Below, piece after piece: positions 52,674-64,000 of a stretch of DNA of 64,000 bases. The DNA is from Druceiella hillmani (lineage: Eukaryota; Arthropoda; Insecta; Lepidoptera; Hepialidae). The position numbers and the translations under genes were made by a program. Positions within the stretch are counted from its first letter, which is position 1. Each line of letters begins with the position of its first letter. The stretch is taken from assembly GCA_039881145.1 (NCBI GenBank), contig JAYKKI010000134.1, forward strand, positions 1,150,001 to 1,214,000. Direction: 5' to 3'. The notes beneath the pieces were generated by a model. It saw only the letters and a program-made list of their open reading frames with translations, ran no database searches and was not told the origin of the DNA.

Positions 52674-53078
52674 GTGGTTTTTAATGAACTAAACGTCGTG
52701 TCGACTCACATTACTCGGCCTAAAATTACTTTCAATACGTCACAATTCAGCACCACAGCCTGTGATATTACAGGTAATCACGCCGCTGCCTTCATAACGC
52801 TATATCTTAACTTAGAACGCCAAAATACTGACATTTTTAGTTGGTATTCAAAGTTTCATAATTATTTATTTATTTATTTTCTAGTCTTTAATGCAGCATT
52901 TTTGCAATCGACGGAATTATTGCAAGAATTAATTAAAGAGCAGTTTTTTTCCAGTAAACCCCAACCAAGGAATGTAATTAGTTCAGGGGTGAAGTGCCAA
53001 AGATTACATGAGTATAATTTTGACAAAAAGGAACTTTCGATAAAATTTTATAAGGGCCTTAATAAATATATATTATAA
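52674..53078 (+). other. Unassigned 134-codon frame in segment C
   Basis: The frame opens with GTG and reads VFNELNVVSTHITRPKITF. Its first third lies between a good acceptor (TTTTTTGACTATCCTTTCAG, ending 52,663) and a donor-like CAG|GTAATC near 52,772. The segment A counterpart (11,205-11,312) has similar splice-like borders and an in-frame TGA. Codon-by-codon comparison of A and C shows mostly amino-acid changes and few silent ones, so I see no coding constraint. The remaining two thirds have no counterpart in A. No family recognised. Confidence 0.2.
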
Positions 53079-55325
53079 ATAAGGAAATGGCCTAAATTTT
53101 ACAAGTTTTCTGTGAAGTCAAATCAGTGGGAAGAAAGAAAAGGCTAAGGCAAAGGTAAACACAATGCGAATGGAAGGAAAACAGTGCGGGCAGAGTCAAC
53201 AAAATTTTATTTTTCATGCGAATTTTGAATGTGCATATGACTTGACTGAAGTTTAAATTCAATGAATATTATAATTTAATGGTACAATCCGTAAAGAATG
53301 TTTGTAAATTGATAAACAATATTTAGGAATGAGAGATATTTGTGAGTTTTCGGAACGTGAATTGAACTCATCGCAAAAAAATTAGTAAATTTAGGACCGA
53401 CGTAAGAAGGTCTGTAAAGATTGGTTAAAATAATATAAAGTAATGAAATATATCGAAGATTGCGCTGATTATGGTTTGCCGTACATTTGAGCCGGGATCT
53501 AAACTCAGAAACCTAATTATATTTTTTGGGATGAAATGTGTAAGGGACACGTATATTTTAGATTTTATAATTTTCTCTATAATAGGTTAGTTATATCTAA
53601 AGTACATTCCCCTTCTACATTCAAACAGAGGTACTAAAAAAGGTTGACATATTTGGACTCTATTTACGAAGTATATGGAATTTAGTTTTTTAAGTGACTG
53701 ATTTTCAAAGCAGTCCAATAATATAATAAATCACTGCAACAAGTAATTTCATCATTTAATCACAATAACAATTCAATACTATAAAGAATTACAATTTTCA
53801 ATATTGCTTTAAAAGTTAACTTTCTTCTAAAAAATATTTGAAATAAATTAATTACGAAATTTTTACCCTTCTTTCGAAACGGATTAAAAAAACAATATGG
53901 TTACATGCATTCCTGAATAAAAAAAATATTATTTGAATGTCTTTATACGATAGTGATAGATATAAATAGAAGAATTAATCAAAGATTATGGTTATTGAGA
54001 TAAAACAATCACACTCGTTTTTCAATAAATTATCTTGAACAAAAAAGTTAGACAAATCACATTATTAGATACTTTATAGCACCTTCCTTTTAATTTAATT
54101 TTCTTCTTAAGCAAAATAGCAAAAATACATTTTCCAAAGCAAAACACAAACCACAACAAAACAGTGGTAATACTAAGACTTGAAGGGATTTGTAAAAAAT
54201 TAACACAAACGGTTAAGATTTCCGTTTCTCATCATTCTCGTTTCGTTCTCATACGTCCGTGTTTCACAATGTTAGAGCTTTTTCAACACTGATAGTAATG
54301 AAATTATACAGAAGACGAAACTGAATGGCGTGAACAAATAAAAAATATTAGAATTTCGTAACATTTAAAACATAAATGACAGTTTTATTTCTAGAGAACT
54401 CCCACATAAGCAAAAGAAATTATTGAGTAGAAACATTTCTTTAAACACAGCAATATACTGTGAATATATTTTTGCAATACACTTTGAATATTGTATTTTT
54501 AGTACATAAGGTATGTATAATAGACTGTGAATATTGTGTTTTTTATACCTTTTTTGTTACCAAGTTTATATTTCTAATCTTGATAAATAAACTTATAGCA
54601 TTCTTAGTCAATATTGCTTTTTAAATGTTATCTCTAGTGTCATTAAAAATGCAATAAAAATAAGCGTATTTTGAAGCCAGATCGTGCCGTTGAAATAATA
54701 AATGTTTATCTACTGTGTCAAAGTGTCTAAGATTATGAATAATATAGATAGGTAATGCTTGTAGTGGGGGACCAGCTCGAACTTGGGCAATTTACATTGA
54801 TTAATTTGACATAAATTTTACTGATATCAAATCTAAAACCTTCAAGGTAATTTTACTGCAAGCAACATATAATATATAATAGAAGAATAAATAAAGAAAA
54901 AATAAGCAAATTAATTCTACTATCTCTCGAAGAATTATATATTTTAAAAGTTTTCGTATAACTTCATATTTAAAAGGCTAATTTAAACTTAAAGTATTAA
55001 TATATAAGAAAAAATATTTAGTCGAATCGTTGCACATAAAGCTTTCAAATAAGAATATAACTACTTATAGCAGATGAATGACCGAAAATTTAATATTCAA
55101 GGTATTATTTATAATATAGTGTAATACCAATTCTTGATTTTTTGCGACGGGGTGCGTTTTGAAATCGTTTAATAAAAAGTAAATTTGCTCACTCAAAATT
55201 GTTTAATGTTATACATCAAGTTAACAATCGAGTTACGCGCGTCAAAACGAAAAACTGCACCTTCATTACAGAAATGCTTTTCCAACCGTCGACCACAAAA
55301 GAAAATATGAAACCAAAAACACTGG

Positions 55326-55363
55326 ATTTCTCGTAATGCATGTACTCATGCATTACGAGAAAT
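55326..55363. repeat. 17-bp perfect palindrome, 4-nt loop, absent from B
   Basis: ATTTCTCGTAATGCATG (55,326-55,342) and its exact complement (55,347-55,363) around TACT. The aligned place in segment B (about 45,915-45,945) has only the right-hand arm (TTGCATTATGAGAAAT), with unrelated sequence on the left. Confidence 0.95.
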
Positions 55364-57774
55364 CAATGCAACATTTGAACAGGAACGCGGACGATTTATT
55401 GAATTTTTATGGGCGCACTTTGCGAGTAAAATTTCGCACTGTCCAGTCGCCCTCTATCTCGCTTGTGATATATCATTGAAGCAGAAATTTTATCTGAATA
55501 TAAATCTTCACGGTTGATGGGACTTATCGACGTTTAGGCTAAATAAACTAACTTTATAGTCATAGAGCAAAGGCGGGCGCTATGTAAGCCTGTTATCGTG
55601 GCTCCCATTTAATTCAAGTGATGGATGGTCTTCTAAATAATTTGGGGGATATTATGTCCGTATAACTAGCCATATATTTCAAGGAAACTGAAGGTTTGAA
55701 TTTAGTTGCAATACTATTGGTATCTTGCTAATTATGTAGGTAGATAATTTATTTAGAATTGAATAGTAATAATGGTAAGATTTGAAAGGATTTGTAAAAA
55801 AATTACTTTATATGATTTGATGAATTTATTTATTATTATATTATTTATTTCTTGATAGATTATTGCTTTTAGGAGATATTATCATCCCTCAATTTTCCTA
55901 CGAAAACCTTATTATTTATTTTATAATCTTATTTTAGGTTTTCATATAAGTTTATTTTCTCAAATATGCTCTTAAAATAGCATTGTAGTTAACTTCAAAA
56001 AAATTTACACTTTTTCGCTGACTATTAATCTATTTTATTATTGAAAATTTCAATCTATAAAACATACCGACGACAATAATCGTAAAATTAATGGAAAATT
56101 TGCCTACCTTCTGGAAAATATTATTAACGTATTTTTTCAATTACCTTAGATGATTGAAATCAAATAAAAATCAGCTCTTTGGTCAAAGATAATATTCTAC
56201 AATGCACGGTTAAGCGAGATAAAAGCAAAATAAAGCGTAAATTTGAGACTTTCTCTATGCTTATAAGATATTATAATTTCCAAAAAGTAAACTCTCGCAA
56301 TTGCTACCTACCACTGAATTATTTTTTTGTTCCAAATGAAATTTAATTTCATCCGGTATTTATAAATTTTTAACCTAAATAATCAAAATCTAAAATAATT
56401 TATTTTTCGTAAAATACAGATACGTCTATACATAAGTAAAACACTTTTGTTTCTTCACTAAACTATTTAGATTAAATTACTTATATACATTTTTATTTAT
56501 TATTATCCCCTAATTTTAATATATGTATGTATAATAGTCCAAATTAATTAAAAATCGAAAACTTCCAAAATCTCTTCTGAACGGACCGATCTAAAATATG
56601 TGGTATAAGAAATTTATTTATTAAGAACTAAAACATAATTTAGAAATGCTGATTAGGAGTAGGGCTATTTAAAGCAAGTGTATAAATAAAAATATTCTGA
56701 AACTACTTAATAGTTTTTAGTTAAATTTATCAATAGAATAAACAATTACTTACAATACTCTTCAAGTAATGTTAACTCTTTTTAAAAAATAACTTCCGAC
56801 AGAGGAGAAAATTTTTCTCACAATTCCTCCCAGAGCATCAATTTATCCTCGAAGGGAACTCAGTATAACAAAAAATCAAATATTCCGAAAGTACAAATCG
56901 AAAACTATCAACCATTAAACGATTACTTTAAAGCATCTGAACAAAATTGAACATACACTAAATTTGTATTTAAAAAATGTTTGGTTAAAGTTATTAATTA
57001 AAATAAATTTGAGAAATTTCTGTTTTGAAAAGGGAAACTTTTTGTTTTGTAAAGTAGATGTTTTAAGGTCAATAACACGTCGCTTAATGGCAAAATATGT
57101 TCTCTAACTAATTAGTTAACTGCTGGATAAAAACGGTCCTAAATTTTTATTTTGTTATTTTTTTAGTTTCCGGTGATATATAGTTCGAGAGTAGGTAATT
57201 CCGATGATGTGAGTCGTGCGTTGAAATAATCTTATATTCGACATTTCCCTCCATAGATCCAATAAAACTTGTAAACTGTTTGACATGAAGTAGCACATAT
57301 TACTTTACGGACTTGAAGGTTTTGTAAGCACAGTCATTTGATGCTTCTGCTATTCGGATCAGTGCCATCAAGAAAAGTGCAAGAAACTGAATGCGATCAT
57401 TCTTAAGAGATACTAATGGTTAATATGGTTGGAATTTTTAATTATTGATTCAATATCCACGTTAGTTGTGTCTTTTGGGCCATTGGTATATATTTTATGG
57501 TCCCACATATCAGTCACTCACTTCTATTTTGACTGTTTTTTCTCAGTTTTAGATGAATTGGAAGCTATTTATAAAGTTTCCAATTCCAAAAGTGATATCT
57601 TAGAATTACATGTTACAGCTCCAGAGACATTGTATAACATGTCCACAAAAAAACAAACCATACATTATTACTGAAACAGCTAAAGTAGTAATAACAAAAA
57701 AAAGAACATTTGTAAAATTTCATCTAATTTGGTTTAAAAATCTCAAGAAATGATAGCAAAATTCATAGTTTTTA

Positions 57775-58280
57775 GGGTTCCGTACCTCAAAAGGAAAAAA
57801 GGAACCCCCTTAGGACCACTTCGTTGTGTCTATTGGTCAAGACTTTCTCAGGAACACATGGAGGTATCAAGTTGAATATACAATCCCTTGAGTCTGTAAA
57901 ATCAAGTTTCTAGGTTAACTCAATCAAGAAGAACCCTAAAAATACGGCCATTCATGCCGCACATTTTCACACTCGCAAATAAATCAAAATCTATGGGGTA
58001 CTTCCCGTTGACCTAAATTTAAAAAATTTTGCAAAAGGCAAGATCTCACGGCACAAGTAAGGGAAAAACATCCGAAAATCATCAATGTGTAGTTATAAAA
58101 CACAAAAATAAATTTTCACCTGTGAAAAATACAGAAGTCAACATATTTACGTTCTATAAAATTAAAATTTCGTAAATATCTTTACAAAAATATTATGTAT
58201 TTTCAAATATTTATAAATCCCTGAGTGTATACGGAGCCTTCGTAACGCGAGTTCGACTCATGCTTGACAGGTTTTTTTAG
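57775..58280. repeat. Dispersed insect repeat copy in segment C
   Basis: Starts GGGTTCCGTACCTCAAAAGG, passes through AGGAACACATGGAGGTATCA, TACGGCCATTCATGCCGCAC and CTATGGGGTACTTCCCGTTG, and ends GCGAGTTCGACTCATGCTTG plus a T-run. It is the same family and position as the B copy at 48,165-48,600. Confidence 0.88.
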
Positions 58281-58690
58281 AAACGAATAATAGTTTTACG
58301 CCTTTGAATTAAATGCTAGGCAATATATTTATGTGGAGGAAATCAATATTTGTAAATGATTTAATGACATTATAGTGTATTCTGAAATGTTCACACATGC
58401 CTATGTGACATACCACTGAGCCTTCTAATATTTATTTCTATTAAAATAGTTATATTATTTTTCATCACGTAGAGATATTGCCTAATAAAAATATTGTAAA
58501 TTTCTAAAACCATGAGATTTAGAATTTTTGCTATAGCTTTCTGGTAAACTTTAGGTTAATATTAGAATTTTTTCCGATACTTGACTTCGGAAGTTTTTGA
58601 GATGCGAGGCAACATATTTTTCGTAGAATTTCTAACAGTATATCCAGAAATAGATTAAATAAATAAGGCTCTTTCAAACTTTGAATTAGG

Positions 58691-60640
58691 ATGCATAAAT
58701 GTTATATGAAAAAAAATACTTTCCAAGTCTAAGTTAAAACTTCTTTCCAGATTGTAGGTTCAGTAAGAATAATTTGTCAGTTAATAAGATCAGGACTAAA
58801 ATTTGCGCTCACGTTTAGATTTGGAACCTGGCTTTAACTTGTTTGAAGATATTATGAAAGGCAATATTTTCCATATTGCGTCTTATTATGGTATCAATAT
58901 TTTTTTTCAATTCTGTTGATAAGTAACGAGATCTGGAGATTAATTCTCATAAATATCTTACTCTATTTTTGCAAGCTTTTAATGTAAAATCATATTGGAG
59001 CTTATACTTGACGACATAAGTTATTGAAATAAAGAGTTTATCAGAGGGTATTAATGTTGCAACCTAAAGGTGATGAACATGATTACCTAGCATGAGACAT
59101 TTGTTAAGGTGGTTTCTCAGATAAGTTTCTGGGGGAATTACCAATACATAGGTGTATAGTCGGTACGAATTAAGATATTTTGTACCTATGAACGGCTTTT
59201 CACCAGGAATGATTTAAAATAGAACAATCGACTTTTTACAGTATTCCAAAGTTTTTCTCATTGGCTCCTGTAAATGTTCGTAAACCAGAAATCGTATCGA
59301 CAGTATCAGAAAATAAAGGACGAATCGGCAATTTCTTTATATGCAGTAAAGAAAAAAACCCGCTGTAAAGGCCTATTCAGCGTTTGCTCCGTTAATTCTC
59401 TTACACTACAAAACGTTTCAACATTAGTACCATCAAATTTGATAACCGTCAAATGATTTAGTGATGTGAATTCGGTTAAAAAAAATTATAACACTCTTTC
59501 TATCAATTTGGCTGTTCCAGTCGATGGAGTCAAATATAGTGAAACACGTTTTTTACTGTTATTTCTTTATAATTATTATCCGACATTTTTCCTAGAAATC
59601 AATATTTTATTCTTTCGATTATGGAAGTAATTAAATAATCTTTCCTCGAGTCTTAATTCTTCTTCTTCCCAATTTGTTTTATCTATGGGCATTTCAGCAT
59701 ATTTTTTTTTATTTTGTCAAGTTTTGCTATGGTCGGATGCATCAAACTGTGAAGAATAGAAAGATTTAACGAGAGAAATGACGCTAGTTCAGACTTTAGG
59801 GCTGGCTTGTGTGTGAAAACTTGTTGACATTTTCCCTTTAAGTTTTCCATTTGAAGTTTTTTTATTTTTTCTGGTTGTGGCCACATCTACGTTTTCTATC
59901 ATCATTTATTCTGTAGTTTTTTGTATATGAGAAAACATTATTCCTTTGAAGGTATTTTTCTTTTCTTAAGGTAAGCACAGTTAGCAAAATCCAAAAAATA
60001 CGAAATAAAACATCAAAAAATACGTTCTCAGAAGCAAGAAGTATTTCTATCTGTTTTTTTTCAGTATTGAGGATGAGATTTTAATGAATTTTTAATTTCA
60101 AGGAATAAGCTTTAAGTTTTTGTTTCTCTCTTGGATTTGAAATATATAATGATTTTTTTCATATTTCTTTAGTTTTTATGTAAAAAATATCACTTAACTA
60201 TTTGACTTATTGAAGTTTTATTAACTTATTGAAAAAAGCGTTCCATTTTGGTTAATTATAATGCAATTAAAAAAAAAAATTACACATCTTACTGTACATG
60301 AAATTTAAAAAAAATCAGTTACATAATTTGCCCCCTCTAAAATTGTTATATAAATATTATAGAGTGATAAGTTTTGAGATATATACGTGTTAATATGCTT
60401 GATTATTGTTTTCCTTTCTACGTCTAAAATGCTTTATCAGCTTTCTACATTAAAAATTTTCCGAGAAAAACTGCTGTAATTGATTAAAATATGGGTAGAC
60501 GGATAAAGTGACAGGCACGTGTGTGACGTTAAAACAATTAAATTTTTTTTATGGGCGGAACTCTAAAAATAAGTTGAGCTATATTTTTTCTGGTTGTGAA
60601 GTTACAATAAAGTTAATGCGTTAATACATACAATATATTA
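58691..60640. other. No recognisable feature
   Basis: AT-rich DNA beyond the end of segment C. Open frames of 60-67 codons near 59,274 and 59,683 have no recognisable content. Confidence 0.5.
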
Positions 60641-61331
60641 AATATATATATGCCTAATGCAATTATCTATTCTTAGATATATATATATATATATAGATAT
60701 TTTGTTCAGAAATATACAGTGTTTTTCCTTAATTATTTTCTTCTTTCAATTAACGCTATTCTGAGCTTTCTCTATTAAGCGGTGGTGCTATATGACTTGT
60801 GATGTCGCCTCAAATGAGTAAAGCAACCTAAATGAAGATTGGGGTGACACTGAAAATAACCAATCGAGGTCAACTCGAACATTGAGTTCACCTCTACGGA
60901 TTAGCAAAGTACAGACTAAGTACTCAAATATCGTCTTTCATTATAATCCCAGAATTAACGCTTGAGAACGAAGGAAATATAAGCAAAAGTCTTTGAATGA
61001 CGAAGGGATTTCCGTCACATGCTTATGTTTTAAACGCTTACCTCTTTACAACTCAAATTTATCTTGAATTCAAATTTAATTTTCGTAGTCAGTAATTGCT
61101 TAACGAAAATATATATTTGTATTTGTATTATATCTCGAAGGTTTGTTATTTTTGGTGTGAACCCGGTCCTTTTTATGCTTCTTTACCTCTATTTCTTGGT
61201 AACTGCCCTAAATATTCGAAATAAAATAACAATATATTCTTCTAATAGAAATAAGGAGAGATTGTTCAAAGATTTATATTATTATGAAACATAAGTTCCC
61301 ACAGAATATACAGATATACCATAGCTTTACC

Positions 61332-61362
<31 letters not shown>

Positions 61363-61735
61363 GTGGCTAAATCGTACAATTCATAGCCAGTTATTATTTA
61401 CTTCAGATACTTAGTATGTTTAATAGGCATACCATCATTATATAGGCATATAATAATATATCAATATTGATATATATAGGCATAACATCATTTCATTCCA
61501 TCGATAAGTATTGAGGCAACAAATAATTTAATTTCTTAAAATTATCTTAGCCTTCCCCGTTTGTGTCAAAGTTTGCTATCATGAGGCCTCAATAAAAACC
61601 TGGCTAGTGGTTAAATCATACAGATTGTAACCAGATAAACTCCGTTTATCATTCAGTATTAATATTGAGTCTATTTAATGTTATACCTTTACCCGTACCT
61701 AGTGCGGTGAAGCAAAAATAGAGTAATATTTCAAT
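60640..61735. other. Short TA tracts; no gene
   Basis: Small TA arrays at about 60,640-60,700 and 61,330-61,365, and a repeated TATATAGGCATA-type motif near 61,420-61,490. No coding motif seen. Confidence 0.6.
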
Positions 61736-61749
61736 ATGCCCGTATCTAG

Positions 61750-61910
61750 ATATTGGGGTATGTGTGTGTGCTTTGGCAACGCACGTAGGCCAGCCGCAAC
61801 CACGGCCGACATAAGCGGCGAACGGAGGCGCGTGGCACGCAAATTGCAAATGGACCAAATATACGGGTGGGGACAGGCGAAAGAAAACTGGCAGGGGTTT
61901 TACACGACAA
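61750..61910. other. Short GC-rich island
   Basis: About 160 bp that is far richer in G, C and CpG than anything nearby (for example GGCCAGCCGCAACCACGGCC and GGCGAACGGAGGCGCGTGGC). Both strands are open over it (65 and 79 codons), as expected when A/T-rich stop codons are scarce. It could be a fragment of a transposon, an exon or a recent insertion. I cannot assign it. Confidence 0.6.
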
Positions 61911-61988
61911 CTGTTTACACCACTCTGTTTTGATTATAATTGATAATAATAATACAGGTCCCCAATGAAACATAAGATGAAACATAAG

Positions 61989-61989
<1 letters not shown>

Positions 61990-62046
<57 letters not shown>
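61990..62046. repeat. (TA)n microsatellite
   Basis: Pure TA run flanked by mirror ends AAGTTATAT and ATATAACTT, and preceded by a tandem ATGAAACATAAG pair. Confidence 0.95.
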
Positions 62047-62227
62047 CTTACTACCCAACTAATAACTTACTTCTCTAATTATTTACCAACGTAATATCCG
62101 ATTTGCTTCAAATTTTTGTATGTATGTACATTCTTACTTATCTGCCTACCATTATCTTAGTCGCTTCATGCCGCACCTATTTGCTTTATTGTTTTTTGCC
62201 TTCGTTAATATTTTTCAAAGGAGTTTA

Positions 62228-62292
62228 AATTCTACGAATTTGCTTCTCACCGCTGAGGAGTTTCTATCGCCACCTTTTGGCATCATCATTAT
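62228..62292. repeat. Fragment related to the 22.6/22.9-kb repeat
   Basis: CTTCTCACCGCTGAGGAGTT and CGCCACCTTTTGGCATCATC resemble CTTCTCATCACAGGTGAGTT and the CCGTCTTCTAGCTCCATCAG block near 22,918-22,965. Same orientation, shorter and diverged. Confidence 0.55.
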
Positions 62293-62345
62293 GTCGTGGT
62301 AAATATATATTTTTTTCTGCTTTTTTATTTCAGAAGTATACCTAT

Positions 62346-62375
62346 AAATATATATATATATAATACACAAACACG

Positions 62376-62452
<77 letters not shown>

Positions 62453-62460
62453 ATATATAA
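62346..62460. repeat. (TA)n-(CG)n-(CA)n-(TA)n microsatellite
   Basis: A short CGCGCGCGCG core inside CA repeat, between TA runs. It is similar in make-up to the tract at 11,360 but shorter. Confidence 0.95.
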
Positions 62461-63562
62461 ATATCTTTATATATTTCGTTTAAATTATAATATTAATAAT
62501 TTGTTTCATTATTTGACGTATTTTTGATACAATACCCAATTTTGGTTCGATGTTGATCAATCATTCAATTTTGGTTCTTAGAAACATTGCTCTTTGTTAA
62601 AAGTTTTCTAAGCGATATTATTAATTCAAAATTTGGACTTTAGTATTTTAGTAATTTAGTGAGTATAGTAGTAGTAAAGTAATTTAGTAATTTTGGAGAC
62701 GGAAGACCCGAAACCCCATCTCTGAAATTCGGAATTAAAATTGATATTTTGGCATTTTGCGGTAATTATCAGCAATATATCTCTATAAGTATCTAACTGT
62801 CATAACACGTAAAATAATATTAATATTTTTTAAGAATTTAATAGAAATACTTTATAAGTGTATAAGAAATCTTCATATGTAAGTTCTATTCCTATTTAAG
62901 ATATTATTTTTGTAGTGGGTACTGATTCGTTTACCGGCCAAAATTAAAAAGAGGCCTTCATTGACATGATCATCCATAATATTTTAAAACCAGTTTAATT
63001 TTACAACGTATGTTTTTAGGATAATTTAATGGTGAACGTATTACATAAATATAAAATTATGCACAGCAATACCAAATTTAAATATGGATGGGTAAGGACT
63101 AAAAACAAAGAAGGCTTACGAAAACATGTAGACAAGTACATGGAATCAAGCGCGTACTCTACTAATGTATAAATTTGACTTCGAATAATTAAATAATATA
63201 AATTAGATGAATTAGCACAAAATGTGTATTCTTAAAAAAATGTTAATGAGAAAATTAAGCGAAAAAAGAAACGGTAATAAATTAACTTCAATTTATTCCG
63301 ATAAATAACATAAAGTATATGTACAAAATACCTCTTTAACATAAGGAATTACGTAGTGATTTGTTCGTAGTCTTCGGAAGATAAAGTCGAATGGAAAAGT
63401 TAGTTCATTTATTTTGTTGAGACATGTGTCAGTACAAGTTGTGGCTAGGTTTTGTTATTTAATACGAGGTACGTTTTCACGTGTTTTCACCTTTATACGT
63501 AGACCAGACCATGTCATAAACCTTCTTAAGAAACATTATCATTTACATGGACTTTTATGTAC

Positions 63563-63565
<3 letters not shown>
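62461..63565. other. No recognisable feature
   Basis: AT-rich DNA with TAGTAATTTAGT-type short repeats near 62,640-62,690. No coding motif seen. Confidence 0.5.

Positions 63566-63638
<73 letters not shown>
63566..63638. repeat. (TA)n microsatellite
   Basis: Pure TA run of about 73 bp just downstream, on the minus strand, of the LINE C-terminus. Confidence 0.97.
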
Positions 63639-63643
<5 letters not shown>

Positions 63644-63689
63644 ATTGATAATTAGACTTGATGAACATGTCGAATTACGTTTGAAGAAT

Positions 63690-64000
63690 TTTGTATCACT
63701 ATTATTATGATTAGCCGGGAAACATCCGCTACTGAGCATAGCACCTTCCCCATAGATTTCCACAAAGATCGGTCCATACTGCTTGCATCTAAGGACTTAT
63801 CGTGAATCGCACGCCTCCATCTGTTTATTTAGCGGAGAGCCGTCCCACTCTGAATCTTTCGAGGCGTCGATGCCGTTTGAAAACCGTCCTTTCCGTCGTC
63901 GGCTCTGCATATTGCATGGTCTGCCAATTGCCACTTCAACCTGTTAATCCGTTGAGCTTTATAGCTAAACTTAGTTCTCCTACTGAACCCTTCATTACGG
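63690..64000 (-). pseudogene. RTE-type LINE C-terminus, cut by the window edge
   Basis: Minus-strand translation from 63,980 down gives RRTKLSYKAQRINRLKWQLADHA, matching the family's R-x-A-K-L-K-W-Q-W-A-G-H block, then FQTASTPRKIQSG and, after a stop in place of a conserved region, DASSMDRSLWKSMGKVLCS, corresponding to the usual D-R-x-L-W-R-S-L-G-E-A-Y-V ending. The rest would lie beyond base 64,000. It differs in its surviving tail from the 25.6-27.4 kb element, so it is probably another subfamily or copy. Dead: one stop and a Trp-to-Leu change in the W-Q-W block. Confidence 0.75.

Larger units (their letters stand above)
49185..58690. repeat. Segment C: fullest copy of the three-copy orphan unit
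   Basis: C is collinear with B over both flanks and with A across the middle part that B has lost (51.1-54.0 kb). It is the best template of the unit, about 9.5 kb. It lies head-to-tail with B, about 200 bp apart. It has no insertion at the sites where B carries a Penelope-like tail (46,365) and A carries the Helitron (15,579). No transposase, polymerase, capsid-like or other family motif was found in any frame I read. Open frames at 50,518 (66 codons) and 52,674 (134 codons) are not supported by the other copies. Confidence 0.85.

Noticed and set aside
52660..52775. A 107-bp exon with acceptor and donor, conserved between segments A and C
   Set aside because: The borders look right and the frame is kept, but of the codon differences I counted only about four are silent and about fifteen change the amino acid, and A has an in-frame TGA. 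That is neutral drift, not a coding exon.

Overview
The window is strongly AT-rich, non-coding eukaryotic DNA, most likely from an insect. The evidence is the transposon mix (a Helitron of the type with TC-ATATTAATACGTGAAGC-like 5' ends, an RTE-type LINE with an EEP endonuclease, a mariner-type transposase, a HARBI1-type transposase, Penelope-like tails), many (TA)n and (CA)n arrays, and a dispersed repeat beginning near GTTCCGTACCTCAAAAGG that I remember from insect genomes. The order cannot be fixed from this sequence. I find no intact host gene: the longest open frames are 196 codons (broken Helitron Rep) and 134 and 125 codons (no recognisable family).

Layout. 0-5 kb: unique AT-rich DNA with microsatellites, two fold-backs and a diverged 0.5 kb duplication. 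About 5.1-15.58 kb: segment A, the most diverged copy of a long orphan unit, carrying a dead HARBI1-type transposase (8.2-9.2 kb) and a GC-rich alternating purine-pyrimidine tract (11.36-11.55 kb). 15.58-20.8 kb: a dead autonomous Helitron inserted in segment A, with three tandem copies of its 5' end, a broken Rep domain and a broken Pif1-type helicase. 20.9-25.5 kb: unique DNA with a 300-bp-spaced repeat pair. 25.6-27.4 kb: an RTE LINE ruin whose reverse transcriptase piece is inverted relative to its endonuclease and C-terminus. 30.2-31.2 kb: a mariner-type transposase ruin, minus strand. 31.5-32.85 kb: a cluster of near-perfect fold-backs and a Penelope-like insertion with target-site duplication. 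33-41.5 kb: unique DNA. 41.6-42.17 kb: a minisatellite. 42.17-48.98 kb and 49.19-58.69 kb: segments B and C, two head-to-tail copies of the orphan unit. 58.7-64 kb: unique DNA, microsatellites, a short GC-rich island, and the C-terminal end of another RTE-type LINE on the minus strand at the window edge.

The main new observation is the orphan unit (about 9.5 kb in its fullest copy), present three times, collinear, with no surviving coding capacity. Nested insertions order its history: A split first, a dispersed insect repeat then entered the B/C ancestor, B and C then became separate tandem copies, and Penelope-like tails landed in B. Two further signals are a complete hammerhead-ribozyme core in the Penelope-like tail at 44,971-45,011, and nine short fold-backs, most with 3-7 nt loops. 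One of these is present in C but absent from the matching place in B. No operon-like or cooperating gene system is present. What the sequence records is mobile-element decay, duplication and template-switch-like rearrangement.
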